Numbered from the stretch's first letter, positions 25,508 through 34,130 are shown. The stretch is DNA of 64,000 nt from Frigoribacterium sp. PhB116 (GCF_004364285.1 NZ_SOBE01000001.1:1178001-1242000); one strand, 5' to 3'. Notes: generated by a model not told the origin, from the letters alone. Translations and numbers: made by a program.

Positions 25508-26418
25508 CCGACCTCGTCCTCGCCCCGCTCGAGCTGCGCCTCGAGACCGACGGCCCGTACGACGCCGCACACGCGATCGGCCTCCTCGCGGCGCACAGCG
25601 TGCCGGGGGCGGAGCTGACCGACGTCACGGCCGGCACGCACTCCCGCCTCGTCGACGTGGCAGCGGCCGATGAGCCGTCGCGCGTGCTGCGGCTCGACCT
25701 GCGCCTCGAGCCGAGCGGCGTCGACGTCGTGGCCACCGCCTCCCCGGGGCTCGCCCCCTCGCCGGACGACCGCGACCGGGTCGAGCGTCTCGTCCGTCGG
25801 TGGCTCGACCTCGACGCCGACTCCTCCGGCGTGCTCGCCGCGCTCGGCGACGACCTCGTGCTCGGCCCGCTCGTCCGCGCACGGCCCGGCATCCGCATCA
25901 CCGGCAGCCCCGACGGGTGGGAGGCGGCGGTCACCACCGTGCTGGGCCAGCAGGTCTCGCTCGCCGCGGCCCGCACTTTCGCGGGACGGCTCGTCGCCGC
26001 GCTCGGCACCGACGTGGCCGGGACGGGACTCCGCAGGTTCCCCCGCGCCGACGTCGTCGCGGCCCTGCCGGTCGACGAGCTCCGGGCCGCCGTCGGGGTC
26101 ACCGGCGCCCGGGGCCGGACGCTGCACGCCGTCGCCGAGGCCGTGGCCGGCGGTCTCGTCATCGCGCCCGACCGCGACGTCGCAGCCGTCCGTGCGTCGC
26201 TGCTGGCCCTGCCCGGCATCGGTCCGTGGACGGTCGACTACCTGTCGGTCCGGGCCCTGGGCGACCGGGACGCGTACCCCGCGGGCGACCTCGTGCTCAG
26301 GCGGGCGCTCGGCGGCGTGACCACGAAGCAGGCCGAGGTCGCGTCCGCGCCCTGGGCCCCGTGGCGCGCCTACGCCCTCTTCCACCTGTGGTCGCACGCC
26401 CTGCCGACCGTCCCCTGA
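25504..26418 (+). CDS. DNA-3-methyladenine glycosylase 2 (AlkA-like)
   Basis: 304 residues. AlkA-type N-terminal beta domain to about 110, then the HhH-GPD glycosylase fold: WEAAVTTVLGQQVSLAAART, the hairpin LLALPGIGPWTVDYLSVRALG, and catalytic Asp262 in YPAGDLVLRRAL. It excises a broad set of alkylated bases. In many actinobacteria this module is fused to the Ada regulator; here no Ada zinc or AraC domain is present. Start GTG overlaps the tag stop. Last gene of the operon. Confidence 0.92.
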   Translation: MTDLVLAPLELRLETDGPYDAAHAIGLLAAHSVPGAELTDVTAGTHSRLVDVAAADEPSRVLRLDLRLEPSGVDVVATASPGLAPSPDDRDRVERLVRRWLDLDADSSGVLAALGDDLVLGPLVRARPGIRITGSPDGWEAAVTTVLGQQVSLAAARTFAGRLVAALGTDVAGTGLRRFPRADVVAALPVDELRAAVGVTGARGRTLHAVAEAVAGGLVIAPDRDVAAVRASLLALPGIGPWTVDYLSVRALGDRDAYPAGDLVLRRALGGVTTKQAEVASAPWAPWRAYALFHLWSHALPTVP

Positions 26419-26475
26419 CCTGCCTCCCGCACCACGCCTACTGTCGGACGAGTTCCGCCCACGAGAGGACGATCC

Positions 26476-26856
26476 ATGAGCACCAGCCACGACCACGAGC
26501 CCCACGACGCCGCGACCGAGAGCCACGCCACCGAGGGAAGCGCCCTCGAGGAGCGCCTCGAGGAGGCCGCGCTCGCCTCCCACGACGACGACGCCGCCAC
26601 GACCTCCGCCGGGCACCCGGCCGACGGGGACACCGACACCCAGGGCCGCCCCGCCGGGAGCGGGGACGCGACTCCCGAGGGCGACGTCACCGAGCGCCTC
26701 GGCGGCCCGCTGTCGGGCGAGGACGGCTACGTCGCCGTGGACCCCTCGGGTGTCTCCGGGAACCGGACGGACGGGCTGACCGCCGACGACGAGGACGGCC
26801 GCGGCGAGAGCGGGGCCGAGCCCGGCGCCCAGGTCACCGGCAGCGGCGGTCGCTGA
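26476..26856 (+). CDS. Acidic, probably disordered hypothetical protein
   Basis: 126 residues dominated by D, E, G, T and S, with no hydrophobic core, no membrane segment and no known domain (MSTSHDHEPHDAATES at the start, ERLGGPLSGEDGYVAVDPSG in the middle). ATG with ribosome site GAGAGGA; a -10-like TACTGT lies upstream near 26440. Probably an intrinsically disordered cytoplasmic protein. Codon third positions are G/C as in real genes here. Confidence 0.6.
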   Translation: MSTSHDHEPHDAATESHATEGSALEERLEEAALASHDDDAATTSAGHPADGDTDTQGRPAGSGDATPEGDVTERLGGPLSGEDGYVAVDPSGVSGNRTDGLTADDEDGRGESGAEPGAQVTGSGGR

Positions 26857-26977
26857 CGACCGGGTGCAGTCGGCCAGGCGCTGACGACCGTGCGCTGACG
26901 ACGTCGCGCGGCAGACCGGGCACTGACGCCCCGCTGGCGACACCGACCCGTCGCCGGCATGGTGCAAGCTGGTGGGG

Positions 26978-28258
26978 ATGACTTCCTCGCGCGCGCACCT
27001 CGACGACTTCGCCTCCTTCATCCAGGCGTCCCCCTCCTCCTTCCACGCCGCGGCCGAGGCCGCTCGTCGGCTCGACGCGGCCGGCTTCACGGCCCTGGAC
27101 GAGACGGCCGAGTGGCCGACCGGCCCCGGACGGCGCTACGTCGTCCGTGACGGCGCCGTGATCGCGTGGGTCGAGCCGGGCGGCGCCTCGTCGACCACTC
27201 CGTTCCGGATCGTGGGCGCGCACACCGACTCCCCCGGCTTCAAGCTCAAGCCGAAGCCCACGACGGGCACACGGGGCTGGGTGCAGGCGGGCGTCGAGGT
27301 CTACGGCGGCCCGCTGTTCAACTCCTGGCTCGACCGCGACCTCGAGTTCGCCGGGCGGCTGGTGACCCGCTCAGGCGAGACCCCCCTCGTGCGCACCGGG
27401 CCCCTCCTCCGCATCCCGCAGCTCGCGGTGCACCTCGACCGGGGCGTCAACGCCGAGGGGCTCAAGCTCGACCCCCAGCGCCACCTCGCCCCGGTGGTCG
27501 GCGCCGGCCCGCTCGACCAGGCCGACGTGCTGGGCCACCTCGCGGGCCTCGCCGGCCTCGCGGGCTCAGACGTGGTCGGCTACGACGTCGTCGTCGCCGA
27601 CACTGCCGCCCCTGCCGTGCTCGGCCTCTCGGGCGAGCTCTTCGCGGCCGGGCGGATGGACAACCTCTCGTCGACCCACGCGGGGCTCGCGGCCCTCCTC
27701 GCGACGGCCGACGCCGAGCTCGACCACGTCGCCGTGTTCGCCGCGTTCGACCACGAAGAGGTCGGTTCGGCCACTCCGTCCGGGGCCGCCGGGCCGTTCC
27801 TCGAGGACGTCCTCGCCCGTGTCTCGGCGGGCCTCGGCGCCGACGCGACCGACCACCGGCGCGCGCTCGCGGCCTCGTGGTGCCTCAGCGCCGACGCCGG
27901 GCACGCCGTCCACCCGAACTACCCCGAGCGGCACGACCCCGCGAACCAGCCCGTCGTCAACGGCGGGCCGCTGCTCAAGATCAACGCGAACCAGCGGTAC
28001 GCCACCGACGGTCTCGGCGCGGCCGAGTGGGTGCGGGCGTGCGAGCAGGCCGGCGTGCCGTTCCAGGAGTTCGTCTCGAGCAACAGCGTGCCGTGCGGCT
28101 CGACCATCGGGCCGATCACGGCGACCCGCCTCGGCATCCGCACGATCGACGTCGGCGTCCCCCTGCTCGGCATGCACTCTGCCCGCGAGCTCTGCGGCGT
28201 CGACGACCCGGCCTCCCTGTCGGCTGCCGCCGCCGCGTTCCTGGCCCCCGCCTCCTAG
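26978..28258 (+). CDS. apeB: M18-family aspartyl aminopeptidase
   Basis: 426 residues. A dodecameric di-zinc aminopeptidase that removes acidic N-terminal residues in the cytoplasm. Zinc and catalytic motifs: AHTDSPGFKLKP near 79, GRMDNLSSTHAGL, AAFDHEEVGSATPSGA, SADAGHAVHPNYPERHDP, SNSVPCGSTIGPI and GMHSARELCG at the end. The upstream GTG at 26972 is possible, but ATG at 26978 is preferred: the preceding CAAGCT has the spacing of a leaderless -10. No operon partner. Confidence 0.94.
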   Translation: MTSSRAHLDDFASFIQASPSSFHAAAEAARRLDAAGFTALDETAEWPTGPGRRYVVRDGAVIAWVEPGGASSTTPFRIVGAHTDSPGFKLKPKPTTGTRGWVQAGVEVYGGPLFNSWLDRDLEFAGRLVTRSGETPLVRTGPLLRIPQLAVHLDRGVNAEGLKLDPQRHLAPVVGAGPLDQADVLGHLAGLAGLAGSDVVGYDVVVADTAAPAVLGLSGELFAAGRMDNLSSTHAGLAALLATADAELDHVAVFAAFDHEEVGSATPSGAAGPFLEDVLARVSAGLGADATDHRRALAASWCLSADAGHAVHPNYPERHDPANQPVVNGGPLLKINANQRYATDGLGAAEWVRACEQAGVPFQEFVSSNSVPCGSTIGPITATRLGIRTIDVGVPLLGMHSARELCGVDDPASLSAAAAAFLAPAS

Positions 28259-28396
28259 GGGCTCATGCTCGCGGGGCGGGCGGGTCCGTCGTCAGCGGTC
28301 CGTCACGTGCGCCCGTGCAGGACGAACCCGCCCGCCTTGCCGGCGCAGCCACGCGGCCGCCAGCTGCGAGCCGGCGGCCGCCAGCCGACTCGCACG

Positions 28397-29062
28397 TCAG
28401 CCGAGCGCGACCTCGCCTCGCTGACCGAGGGCCCAGGCGGTCATCGCCGGCCACGCCCCGAAGCCGGAGTCGGGGCTGAGGTGCCCGCCGCCGCGCACCA
28501 CGACCTGGCGGCCGTCGAGGCGGCCGCGCCACGTGTCGCCGAGGCCGAGCGGGAGCCACGGGTCGTCGTCGCCGGCCACGACGACCGAGTCGCCGACGGC
28601 CCCCGTCCCCAGGAGACGGCCGTCGAACAGCAGCGTGTCCCGCGACTCTGCGCCGGCGGCCTGACCACCGGCCTCACCGCTAGCCGTGCCGAGGGCCGCG
28701 CCGCCGTCGACGAACGCGTGCACGGCGTCCTGCCCGGCGATGAGCTCGGGCGACGGAGGCGACACGAGCGCGACCCGGTCGGCCGCGAGCGGGCGGGCCC
28801 CGGCCTGGATCCGCAGCCAGAGCAGGGTCGAGAGGCTGTGGCAGACGACCGTCACCGGGCCGGGGCCGAGGGCGGCGTGCTCCGACCGGACCGCCGCCTC
28901 CCACTCTGCGAGGTCGGGCTCGTCCGGCGAGGGCAGCTGCGGGTAGCGCACGGCGGAGCCACGCCTCCGCAGCTCGTCGGCGAGGAGGTGCTGCCAGTGG
29001 TCGGCGGGACGCCTGTTCTGCCAGCCGTGCAGCAGCAGGAACCCGGGCGCGCTCGTCGTCAT
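28397..29062 (-). CDS. RBBP9/YdeN-type alpha/beta hydrolase
   Basis: 221 residues. Features of the RBBP9 family: FLLLHGWQNRRPADHWQHLL at the start, nucleophile Ser in VVCHSLSTLLW, acid in AGDDDPWLPLG, and GGGHLSPDSGFGAWP with the catalytic His. An insert of about 25 Gly/Ala-rich residues lies between. Serine hydrolase of unknown substrate. CAGGAT (minus strand, 29069-29074) lies six bases before the ATG, and the divergent DUF1990 gene has the mirrored arrangement, so both appear leaderless from back-to-back promoters. Confidence 0.85.
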   Translation of the reverse strand: MTTSAPGFLLLHGWQNRRPADHWQHLLADELRRRGSAVRYPQLPSPDEPDLAEWEAAVRSEHAALGPGPVTVVCHSLSTLLWLRIQAGARPLAADRVALVSPPSPELIAGQDAVHAFVDGGAALGTASGEAGGQAAGAESRDTLLFDGRLLGTGAVGDSVVVAGDDDPWLPLGLGDTWRGRLDGRQVVVRGGGHLSPDSGFGAWPAMTAWALGQRGEVALG

Positions 29063-29110
29063 CCGCCGATCCTGCCCGAGCCGTGCCGACGGACGTGCCA
29101 GGCTCGACCC

Positions 29111-29719
29111 ATGTCGTCACAGAGCGTCCCGCCCGGGTTCGTCGACGCGTGGGCCTTCGAGGGCGAGCCCACGCTGTCGGGCCCCGTCCCCGAGGGCTTC
29201 CACGTGACTGCCGTCTCGCGACTCGTCGGCCACGGGGCGGACGACGCGCGGATCGCCGGGGACGCCGTCCTCGGCTGGCAGGTGCACAGGGGCTCCGGCT
29301 TCGTGGCTCTGCAGGTGCCCGACCGGGTGCAGGTCGGCGCCGTCAGCTCGTGGGCGATCCCGTTCGGGCCGCTGCGACCGCGGGTCGCCTGCAAGGTCGT
29401 CCGGGTGCTCGACGACGAGCCCGTCGGCGAGACCGCGGACGAGCCCGCCGACGCGCGCGGACCGGCGCGGCGCGGCGGCGCGCCGGTGCTGTCCCGCTCG
29501 ACGGGGTTCCTGCACGCGGCCCTGGTCGGGCACCCGCAGCGCGGCTGGGAGAGCTACCTCGCCACGCACCACCCCGACGACCGCGTCACCCTCGACATCC
29601 GCGTCGTCTGGCGCCCTGGAGCCTGGTGGATGCGCCTGGCGGGCCCGGCGTCCGGGCTCGCGCTGCGCCTCCTGCTGCGCCGCAACCTCCGCGCCCTCGA
29701 CCCCGTCCTGCGCCGCTGA
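29111..29719 (+). CDS. DUF1990-family protein
   Basis: 202 residues. The pattern GDAVLGWQVHRGSGFVALQ, SSWAIPFGPLRPRVACKVV and STGFLHAALVGHPQRGWESY followed by VTLDIRVVWRPG is that of DUF1990 proteins, which are soluble and of unknown function. The ATG at 29111 has CAGGCT six bases upstream and no ribosome site, suggesting a leaderless transcript. The frame stays open far upstream because of high G+C, which is not coding. Confidence 0.75.
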   Translation: MSSQSVPPGFVDAWAFEGEPTLSGPVPEGFHVTAVSRLVGHGADDARIAGDAVLGWQVHRGSGFVALQVPDRVQVGAVSSWAIPFGPLRPRVACKVVRVLDDEPVGETADEPADARGPARRGGAPVLSRSTGFLHAALVGHPQRGWESYLATHHPDDRVTLDIRVVWRPGAWWMRLAGPASGLALRLLLRRNLRALDPVLRR

Positions 29720-29761
29720 GCCGACGCCTCCCGACACGGAGGCGCTGCCTGCCTGCCTGCC

Positions 29762-30460
29762 TCAGGCGAAGACCTCGCGCAGCCGCTGCTCCCAGGCCGC
29801 GGCCACGGCAGCGGCGTCCACGTCGTCCGCGAAGTGGTGCACGGTGACGGCGACCCCGCCGCCCCAGCGCTCCCGTCCGAAGACGCGGTACAGGGCGTCC
29901 GCGGTCCGCAGCCCGAGGAACGACCCTGAGCGCCAGTCGATGCCCGACATGACCGCGCCGACGCCCGGCAGGTCGATCACGAGCGCATCGCCGACCTCGT
30001 GGCCGGCGGTCAGCCCGAGCGCCTCGACGACGCGGTCGAACGACCCCAGCTCGCGCGACGTCGCCGGAGCCTCGGCCGAGATCCACGTCGCTGGCCGCCC
30101 CGGGAACCACGCGACGTACTCGGCCAGGGTGTGCAGGTAGAAGTCGGTGTGCGTCTCGGCGCCGTCGAGCTGGCCGTCGTCCGCGAAGACGCTGCTTTGC
30201 CGGTACCGCAGCCGCGTCGCCCCGTCGAGCTCGTCGATCACGTGCTCGAGCTCGTTCCACCAGTCGCCCTGCTCCATCCGGTTCGCCCACCGGCTCGGCG
30301 GATCCCACACGGTGACGACGCCCGGCCCCGCTGCCCCGCCGACCCGGGGCTCGACGTCGACGGGCCACAACCAGCCGGCCGACCCCGTCGTGACCGCCTC
30401 GAACACGACCTCAGGAGGCGCGGCGACGGTGATGGTCCTGGTGATGTCTGCTCGGGGCAC
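29762..30460 (-). CDS. SRPBCC-family protein
   Basis: 232 residues. TRTITVAAPPEVVFEAVTTGSAGWLWPV is the typical first strand and helix of START/Bet v1-like (SRPBCC) folds, and an AHSA1-like hydrophobic pocket protein is expected, perhaps with a repeated second half from about 125. No catalytic residues can be assigned. GTG at 30460 has a very strong ribosome site (GAGGAGG), which decides the start over the long upstream open frame. It is divergent from the alpha/beta hydrolase gene. Confidence 0.7.
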   Translation of the reverse strand: MPRADITRTITVAAPPEVVFEAVTTGSAGWLWPVDVEPRVGGAAGPGVVTVWDPPSRWANRMEQGDWWNELEHVIDELDGATRLRYRQSSVFADDGQLDGAETHTDFYLHTLAEYVAWFPGRPATWISAEAPATSRELGSFDRVVEALGLTAGHEVGDALVIDLPGVGAVMSGIDWRSGSFLGLRTADALYRVFGRERWGGGVAVTVHHFADDVDAAAVAAAWEQRLREVFA

Positions 30461-30599
30461 GAGAGCCTCCTCGGGGGCGCGGGACGGTGGTGCCGATCCT
30501 GCCAGACCGACGCCTCCCGCGGGGTGCGAGACTGGTCGCCCACCGTCCCGCACCTCCTGCCCCGGCAGCGCTGCGGCACGGACACCGACGAGGAGGCGC

Positions 30600-31733
30600 A
30601 TGGCCGTCACAGGCACACGCGGGCACACGCGCAGGCGAGGCCGCGACGAGTCCAGCACCCGCGTGCGCGTCAGCCGGGTCGAGCGCGGCGACCTCTGGGT
30701 GCGCGTGAGCACCATCGGCACGACCGGCGAGCGCCCGTTCGTGCTCGTCCCCGGCATCGGGGTCTCGTCCGACTACTTCGAGCGGCTGGCCCCGAACCTC
30801 AACTCGTTCGGCCCCGTGCACGCCCTCGACCTGCCGGGCTTCGCGGGCGTGACGCATCCCCGCACGGCGCTCACGATCCGCCAGTTCGCCGACCTCGTGG
30901 GCGCCGCCATCGACGACCTCGGGCTGAGGGACCCCATCGTCGTCGGCCACTCCATGGGCACCCAGATCGTCACCGACCTCGCGGCCCGGCGCCCCGAGCT
31001 GTCGACACTCGTGCTGATCGGCCCCGTCGTCAACCCGGCCGAGCGGCGCGTGACCGTCGCGGCGCGGCGGTTCCTGCAGGCCGCCTGGCACGAGCCCGGC
31101 CGGGTCAAGGTGCTCGCCCTGCGGGCCTACCTCGTCTGCGGGGTGCACTGGTTCTCGCAGGTGCTGCCGAAGATGATGACCTACCCGATCGAGCAGCAGC
31201 TGCCGAAGGTGCGCGCCCACACGCTCGTCATCCGCGGCGAGCACGACGCGGTCGCGCCGCGCAGCTGGGTCGAGCAGATCGGACGGCTCGTGCCGTCGTC
31301 GCGGCTCTGGGAGATGCCCGGCGCGGCCCACTCCGTCATGCACGCCCACGCGGAGGAGGTGGCGCGGCTCTGCGTCGAGCACGCCGAGCAGCCCCCGCGG
31401 CCCGGCGAGGGCGACGAGCTGCAGCACTACGCGGACGCCGGCGACGGCAGCGAGCGGGGCGAGTTCGACTTCACCCCGGAGGAGGCAGCCAAGGCGGTGC
31501 TGGCCACCGTCCGCGAAGGCGTCGCCATCGCCCGCGGCGACGACGCCGCTGTCGGCGAGGCCAAGTCCGAGCACGCGGAGGCGATGCTCGCCGCCCACGA
31601 CCGCGCCGAGCGACGCCGGGCCGACGAGCAGTCGGAGGAGGCGCAGTCGGACGAGGAAGCGCGGGTCGACGACGACGACGCCGCAAGCCGCACCGGACGC
31701 ACCGAGCGGGACGGCCGGACCACCGCCTCCTAG
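30600..31733 (+). CDS. Alpha/beta-fold hydrolase with acidic C-terminal tail
   Basis: 377 residues. The hydrolase domain (about 40-275) has VLVPGIGVSSDYFERL, the nucleophile elbow VVGHSMGTQ, acid in RGEHDAVAPRS and His in PGAAHSVMH. A further 100 residues, highly charged and Ala/Glu-rich (EEAAKAVLATVREGVAIARGDD and after), probably form helix and disorder. ATG at 30600 directly follows GAGGAGG. Cytoplasmic; substrate unknown. Confidence 0.85.
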   Translation: MAVTGTRGHTRRRGRDESSTRVRVSRVERGDLWVRVSTIGTTGERPFVLVPGIGVSSDYFERLAPNLNSFGPVHALDLPGFAGVTHPRTALTIRQFADLVGAAIDDLGLRDPIVVGHSMGTQIVTDLAARRPELSTLVLIGPVVNPAERRVTVAARRFLQAAWHEPGRVKVLALRAYLVCGVHWFSQVLPKMMTYPIEQQLPKVRAHTLVIRGEHDAVAPRSWVEQIGRLVPSSRLWEMPGAAHSVMHAHAEEVARLCVEHAEQPPRPGEGDELQHYADAGDGSERGEFDFTPEEAAKAVLATVREGVAIARGDDAAVGEAKSEHAEAMLAAHDRAERRRADEQSEEAQSDEEARVDDDDAASRTGRTERDGRTTAS

Positions 31734-31759
31734 GCTCGCTGCTCCCAGGCTCGCGGCCC

Positions 31760-33040
31760 CTAGCCCCCGCCCGTCACCGTCAGGACGATCAGCGCGACGT
31801 TCAGCGCGATGACGACGGCGATCGCCGCCCATGCGGTGACGCGCGTACCGGTCGCGTTCCGCCCCGTGCCCATCAGGCGGGCGTCGCTCGTCACCACGAC
31901 GAGCGGGACGAGGGCGAACGCGATCCCGAAGCTGAGCACCACCTGGCTCAGCACCAGCAGCCAGGTCGGGCTGACGCCCGTCGCGAGCAGCACCAGGGCA
32001 GGCACGAGCGTGACGACGCGGCGTACGAACAGGGGCACCCGCACCTTCAGCAGCCCGTGCATGATCTCGGCGCCCGCCATCGAGCCGATCGAGGTCGAGG
32101 CGAGGCCCGACGCGAGCAGCCCGACGGCGAAGAGCACGCCCACGACCGGCCCGAGGGCGTCGCGGATGGCGTCGTGGGCGCCAGGGATGGTGTCGGTGCC
32201 CGTGCGGCCGGGCAGCGTCGAGGCGGCCAGCACGAGCATCGAGATGTTGACCCCGCCGGCGACGACGAGCGCCAGCACGACGTCCCACCGCGTGGCCCGC
32301 AGCACCCGACGACGGTCGTCACCCTCGGCGACGGTGCCGTGGTGGTCGCGCACGAGGGCAGAGTGCAGGTAGACGGCGTGCGGCATGACGGTCGCACCCA
32401 GCATGGAGGCGGCGAGCAGCACCGACTGCGCGCCCTCGAAGCGCGGCACCAGGCCCTCGAGCATGCCAGGACCCGACGGAGGCGAGAAGAACAGGCCGGC
32501 GCAGAAGCCGACGGTGAGGATCGCCAGCATGCCGATGATGACCGACTGGAAGACGTGGCCCCCGCGGTACTGCGTGAGCATCAGCAGCCCCAGCGACAGG
32601 ACGCCCGTGATGAGGCCACCGACGACGAGCGGGACGCCGAAGAGCAGCTGCAGGGCGAGCGCGCCGCCGATGATCTCGGCGACGTCGGTGGCCGCCGCGA
32701 CGACCTCGGCCTGGCCCCAGTACGCCAGCCGGGCCGGGCGAGGCAGCCGGCGGCCCATCACCTCGGGCAGCGACTGCCCCGTGACGACGCCGAGCTTGGC
32801 CGACAGGTACTGCACGAGCACCGCGATCGCGTTCGCGGCGACGAGCACCCACAGCAGCAGGTACTGGAACTGGGCGCCGGCGGTCAGGTTCGCCGCGACG
32901 TTGCCCGGGTCGACGTAGGCGATCGCGGCGACGAACGCCGGGCCGAGCAGGGTGCCGCGCGGCCTCGGGTACGGGTGCCGTTCCGGGTTGCGGACGGGCG
33001 CCTCCTGCACGGCGGAGCCTCGAGGTCGTGTCGTCGCCAT
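31760..33040 (-). CDS. mntH: NRAMP-family Mn(2+)/H(+) transporter
   Basis: 426 residues, 11 predicted membrane helices. Metal-binding motifs are D44-P-G-N47 in helix 1 and MPHAVYLHS in helix 6. It imports manganese (and iron) with protons. The ATG at 33040 lies six bases after a -10 TAGGGT (minus strand, 33047-33052) with no ribosome site, so it is leaderless. The palindrome at 33060-33073 directly upstream fits a DtxR/MntR-family repressor site, so it should be shut off by metal sufficiency. Confidence 0.95.
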   Translation of the reverse strand: MATTRPRGSAVQEAPVRNPERHPYPRPRGTLLGPAFVAAIAYVDPGNVAANLTAGAQFQYLLLWVLVAANAIAVLVQYLSAKLGVVTGQSLPEVMGRRLPRPARLAYWGQAEVVAAATDVAEIIGGALALQLLFGVPLVVGGLITGVLSLGLLMLTQYRGGHVFQSVIIGMLAILTVGFCAGLFFSPPSGPGMLEGLVPRFEGAQSVLLAASMLGATVMPHAVYLHSALVRDHHGTVAEGDDRRRVLRATRWDVVLALVVAGGVNISMLVLAASTLPGRTGTDTIPGAHDAIRDALGPVVGVLFAVGLLASGLASTSIGSMAGAEIMHGLLKVRVPLFVRRVVTLVPALVLLATGVSPTWLLVLSQVVLSFGIAFALVPLVVVTSDARLMGTGRNATGTRVTAWAAIAVVIALNVALIVLTVTGGG

Positions 33041-33059
33041 GCGTCGACCCTACACAGGT

Positions 33060-33073
33060 TTCGGCATGCCGAA
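33060..33073. promoter_or_regulatory. Likely MntR/DtxR-type operator before mntH
   Basis: TTCGGCATGCCGAA is a perfect 14-base palindrome placed between the expected -35 and -10 of the mntH promoter (TAGGGT on the minus strand at 33047-33052). Position and symmetry fit a metal-dependent repressor site. No mntR gene lies in the window. Confidence 0.75.
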
Positions 33074-33153
33074 CTTTCACTTGCTGCACGACGAAAGAGC
33101 CCTGCCCGGCCTCGCGCCGAGGGGGCGCGGAGGAGGCGGAGGCCGGGGACGAG

Positions 33154-33190
33154 AGGAGCCCCGTCCCGCAGGTGCGGGACGGAGCTCCTT
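33154..33190. terminator. Hairpin terminator between lipoprotein and mntH genes
   Basis: CGTCCCGCA pairs with TGCGGGACG around a GG turn, extended by AGGAGC / GCTCCT outside. It lies after the stop of the minus-strand lipoprotein gene. Confidence 0.65.
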
Positions 33191-33230
33191 CGGCGACGCC
33201 GACGGGTGCCGACGGGCTGCACCCGGTGGG

Positions 33231-33947
33231 CTACTGGGTGGCGACGGTGATCTTCGCGACGCCGACGAGCATCTGGTCCTGGACCGCGTCGGTGTCGAAC
33301 GTGGTGTTCAGCAGGGCGGCGGCGTCGGGGCTGACGTGCACGGTCGTGCCCTCGAGGACGGCGTTCGTCCCCTCGGTCTTCAGGGGCTCGAGCGTGCCGC
33401 CCCAGAGCGTGAAGAGGTAGGCGTCCTGCGCCGCGATCGTCCCGTTCGCGGTGACGGTGCCGTAGAGCTTGCTCTCGCCCGGGTCGATGCGGAAGTCGCT
33501 CAGCTCGACGACCGTGCCGTCGGCGGCGGTGAGCGACAGGCCCGAGTCGTCGTGGTCGATGTTGCCCTGCACGTAGGGACGCACGTCGCCCTCGGGGTCG
33601 TAGTAGGTCACGTTGCCGCCCGTGATGGGGAACGAGAACGTGCCGTCGGTGAACGTAGCGTCGCCGACGACCCCGGGGGTGAGGCCGAGGGTGCCGAGAG
33701 CGTCGACGAAGGAGGCGTCGACGGCGACCTGGGTGTCCACGCCGCCCGTGAGCGCGGGGATCGTCGCCAGGGGCTCCTCCGTCGACTCCTCGGCGGGCTC
33801 GGTCGCGTTGACGGGGTGCGTCGGCGCGGTGTTGTTGCTCTCCGAGTCGGAGGTGGACGAGCAGGCCGCGAGGCCGAGCACGAGGGTGCCCGCGGCGACG
33901 ACGGCGAGGGTGCTGCGGACGAGGGAGGAGCGGTCGAGGAGGTGCAT
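33231..33947 (-). CDS. Putative lipoprotein, HtaA-like beta domain
   Basis: 238 residues. Signal peptide with lipobox LAAC, lipidated Cys at 29, then a Ser/Thr/Glu-rich linker to about 65. The remainder is beta-rich: FPITGGNVTYYDPEGD, GLSLTAADGTVVELSDFRID and KLYGTVTANGTI recall HtaA-like haem-binding domains, but the assignment is weak because the key Tyr/His residues cannot be checked here. It should sit on the outer face of the membrane. Ends at the hairpin 33154-33190. Monocistronic. Confidence 0.75.
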   Translation of the reverse strand: MHLLDRSSLVRSTLAVVAAGTLVLGLAACSSTSDSESNNTAPTHPVNATEPAEESTEEPLATIPALTGGVDTQVAVDASFVDALGTLGLTPGVVGDATFTDGTFSFPITGGNVTYYDPEGDVRPYVQGNIDHDDSGLSLTAADGTVVELSDFRIDPGESKLYGTVTANGTIAAQDAYLFTLWGGTLEPLKTEGTNAVLEGTTVHVSPDAAALLNTTFDTDAVQDQMLVGVAKITVATQ

Positions 33948-34003
33948 GAGGGTCCTTTGCGTGTCGCTGCCCGTGTCGTCGCTGCTGCGCGGCGTCGCGG
34001 GCC

Positions 34004-34050
34004 GGTGTCGGTGGTTCGGTGCGTCGGTGGTTCGGTGCGTCGGTGGTTCG
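34004..34050. repeat. Three tandem copies of a 16-base unit
   Basis: GTGCGTCGGTGGTTCG occurs exactly at 34019-34034 and 34035-34050, with a diverged and slightly shorter first copy at 34004-34018. It lies between two minus-strand genes, upstream of the lipoprotein gene, so it may influence that promoter. Confidence 0.85.
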
Positions 34051-34093
34051 ACTCGGGGGCCCTGCCGGATTGCCGGACCCGCTCACGGCGGGG

Positions 34094-34119
34094 CCCGACG
34101 GCGACCTGCCGCCGTCGGG
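34094..34119 (-). terminator. Hairpin after the acidic membrane protein gene
   Basis: CCCGACGGCG (34094-34103) pairs perfectly with CGCCGTCGGG (34110-34119), six-base loop, 11 bases beyond the stop of the minus-strand gene. Confidence 0.65.
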
Positions 34120-34130
34120 ACCCGAGGGGA

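Noticed and set aside
29999-33250. 1083-codon open frame on the plus strand
   Set aside because: It crosses an SRPBCC gene, a hydrolase gene and mntH in wrong frames; composition is Arg/His/Asp-rich and no domain is seen.
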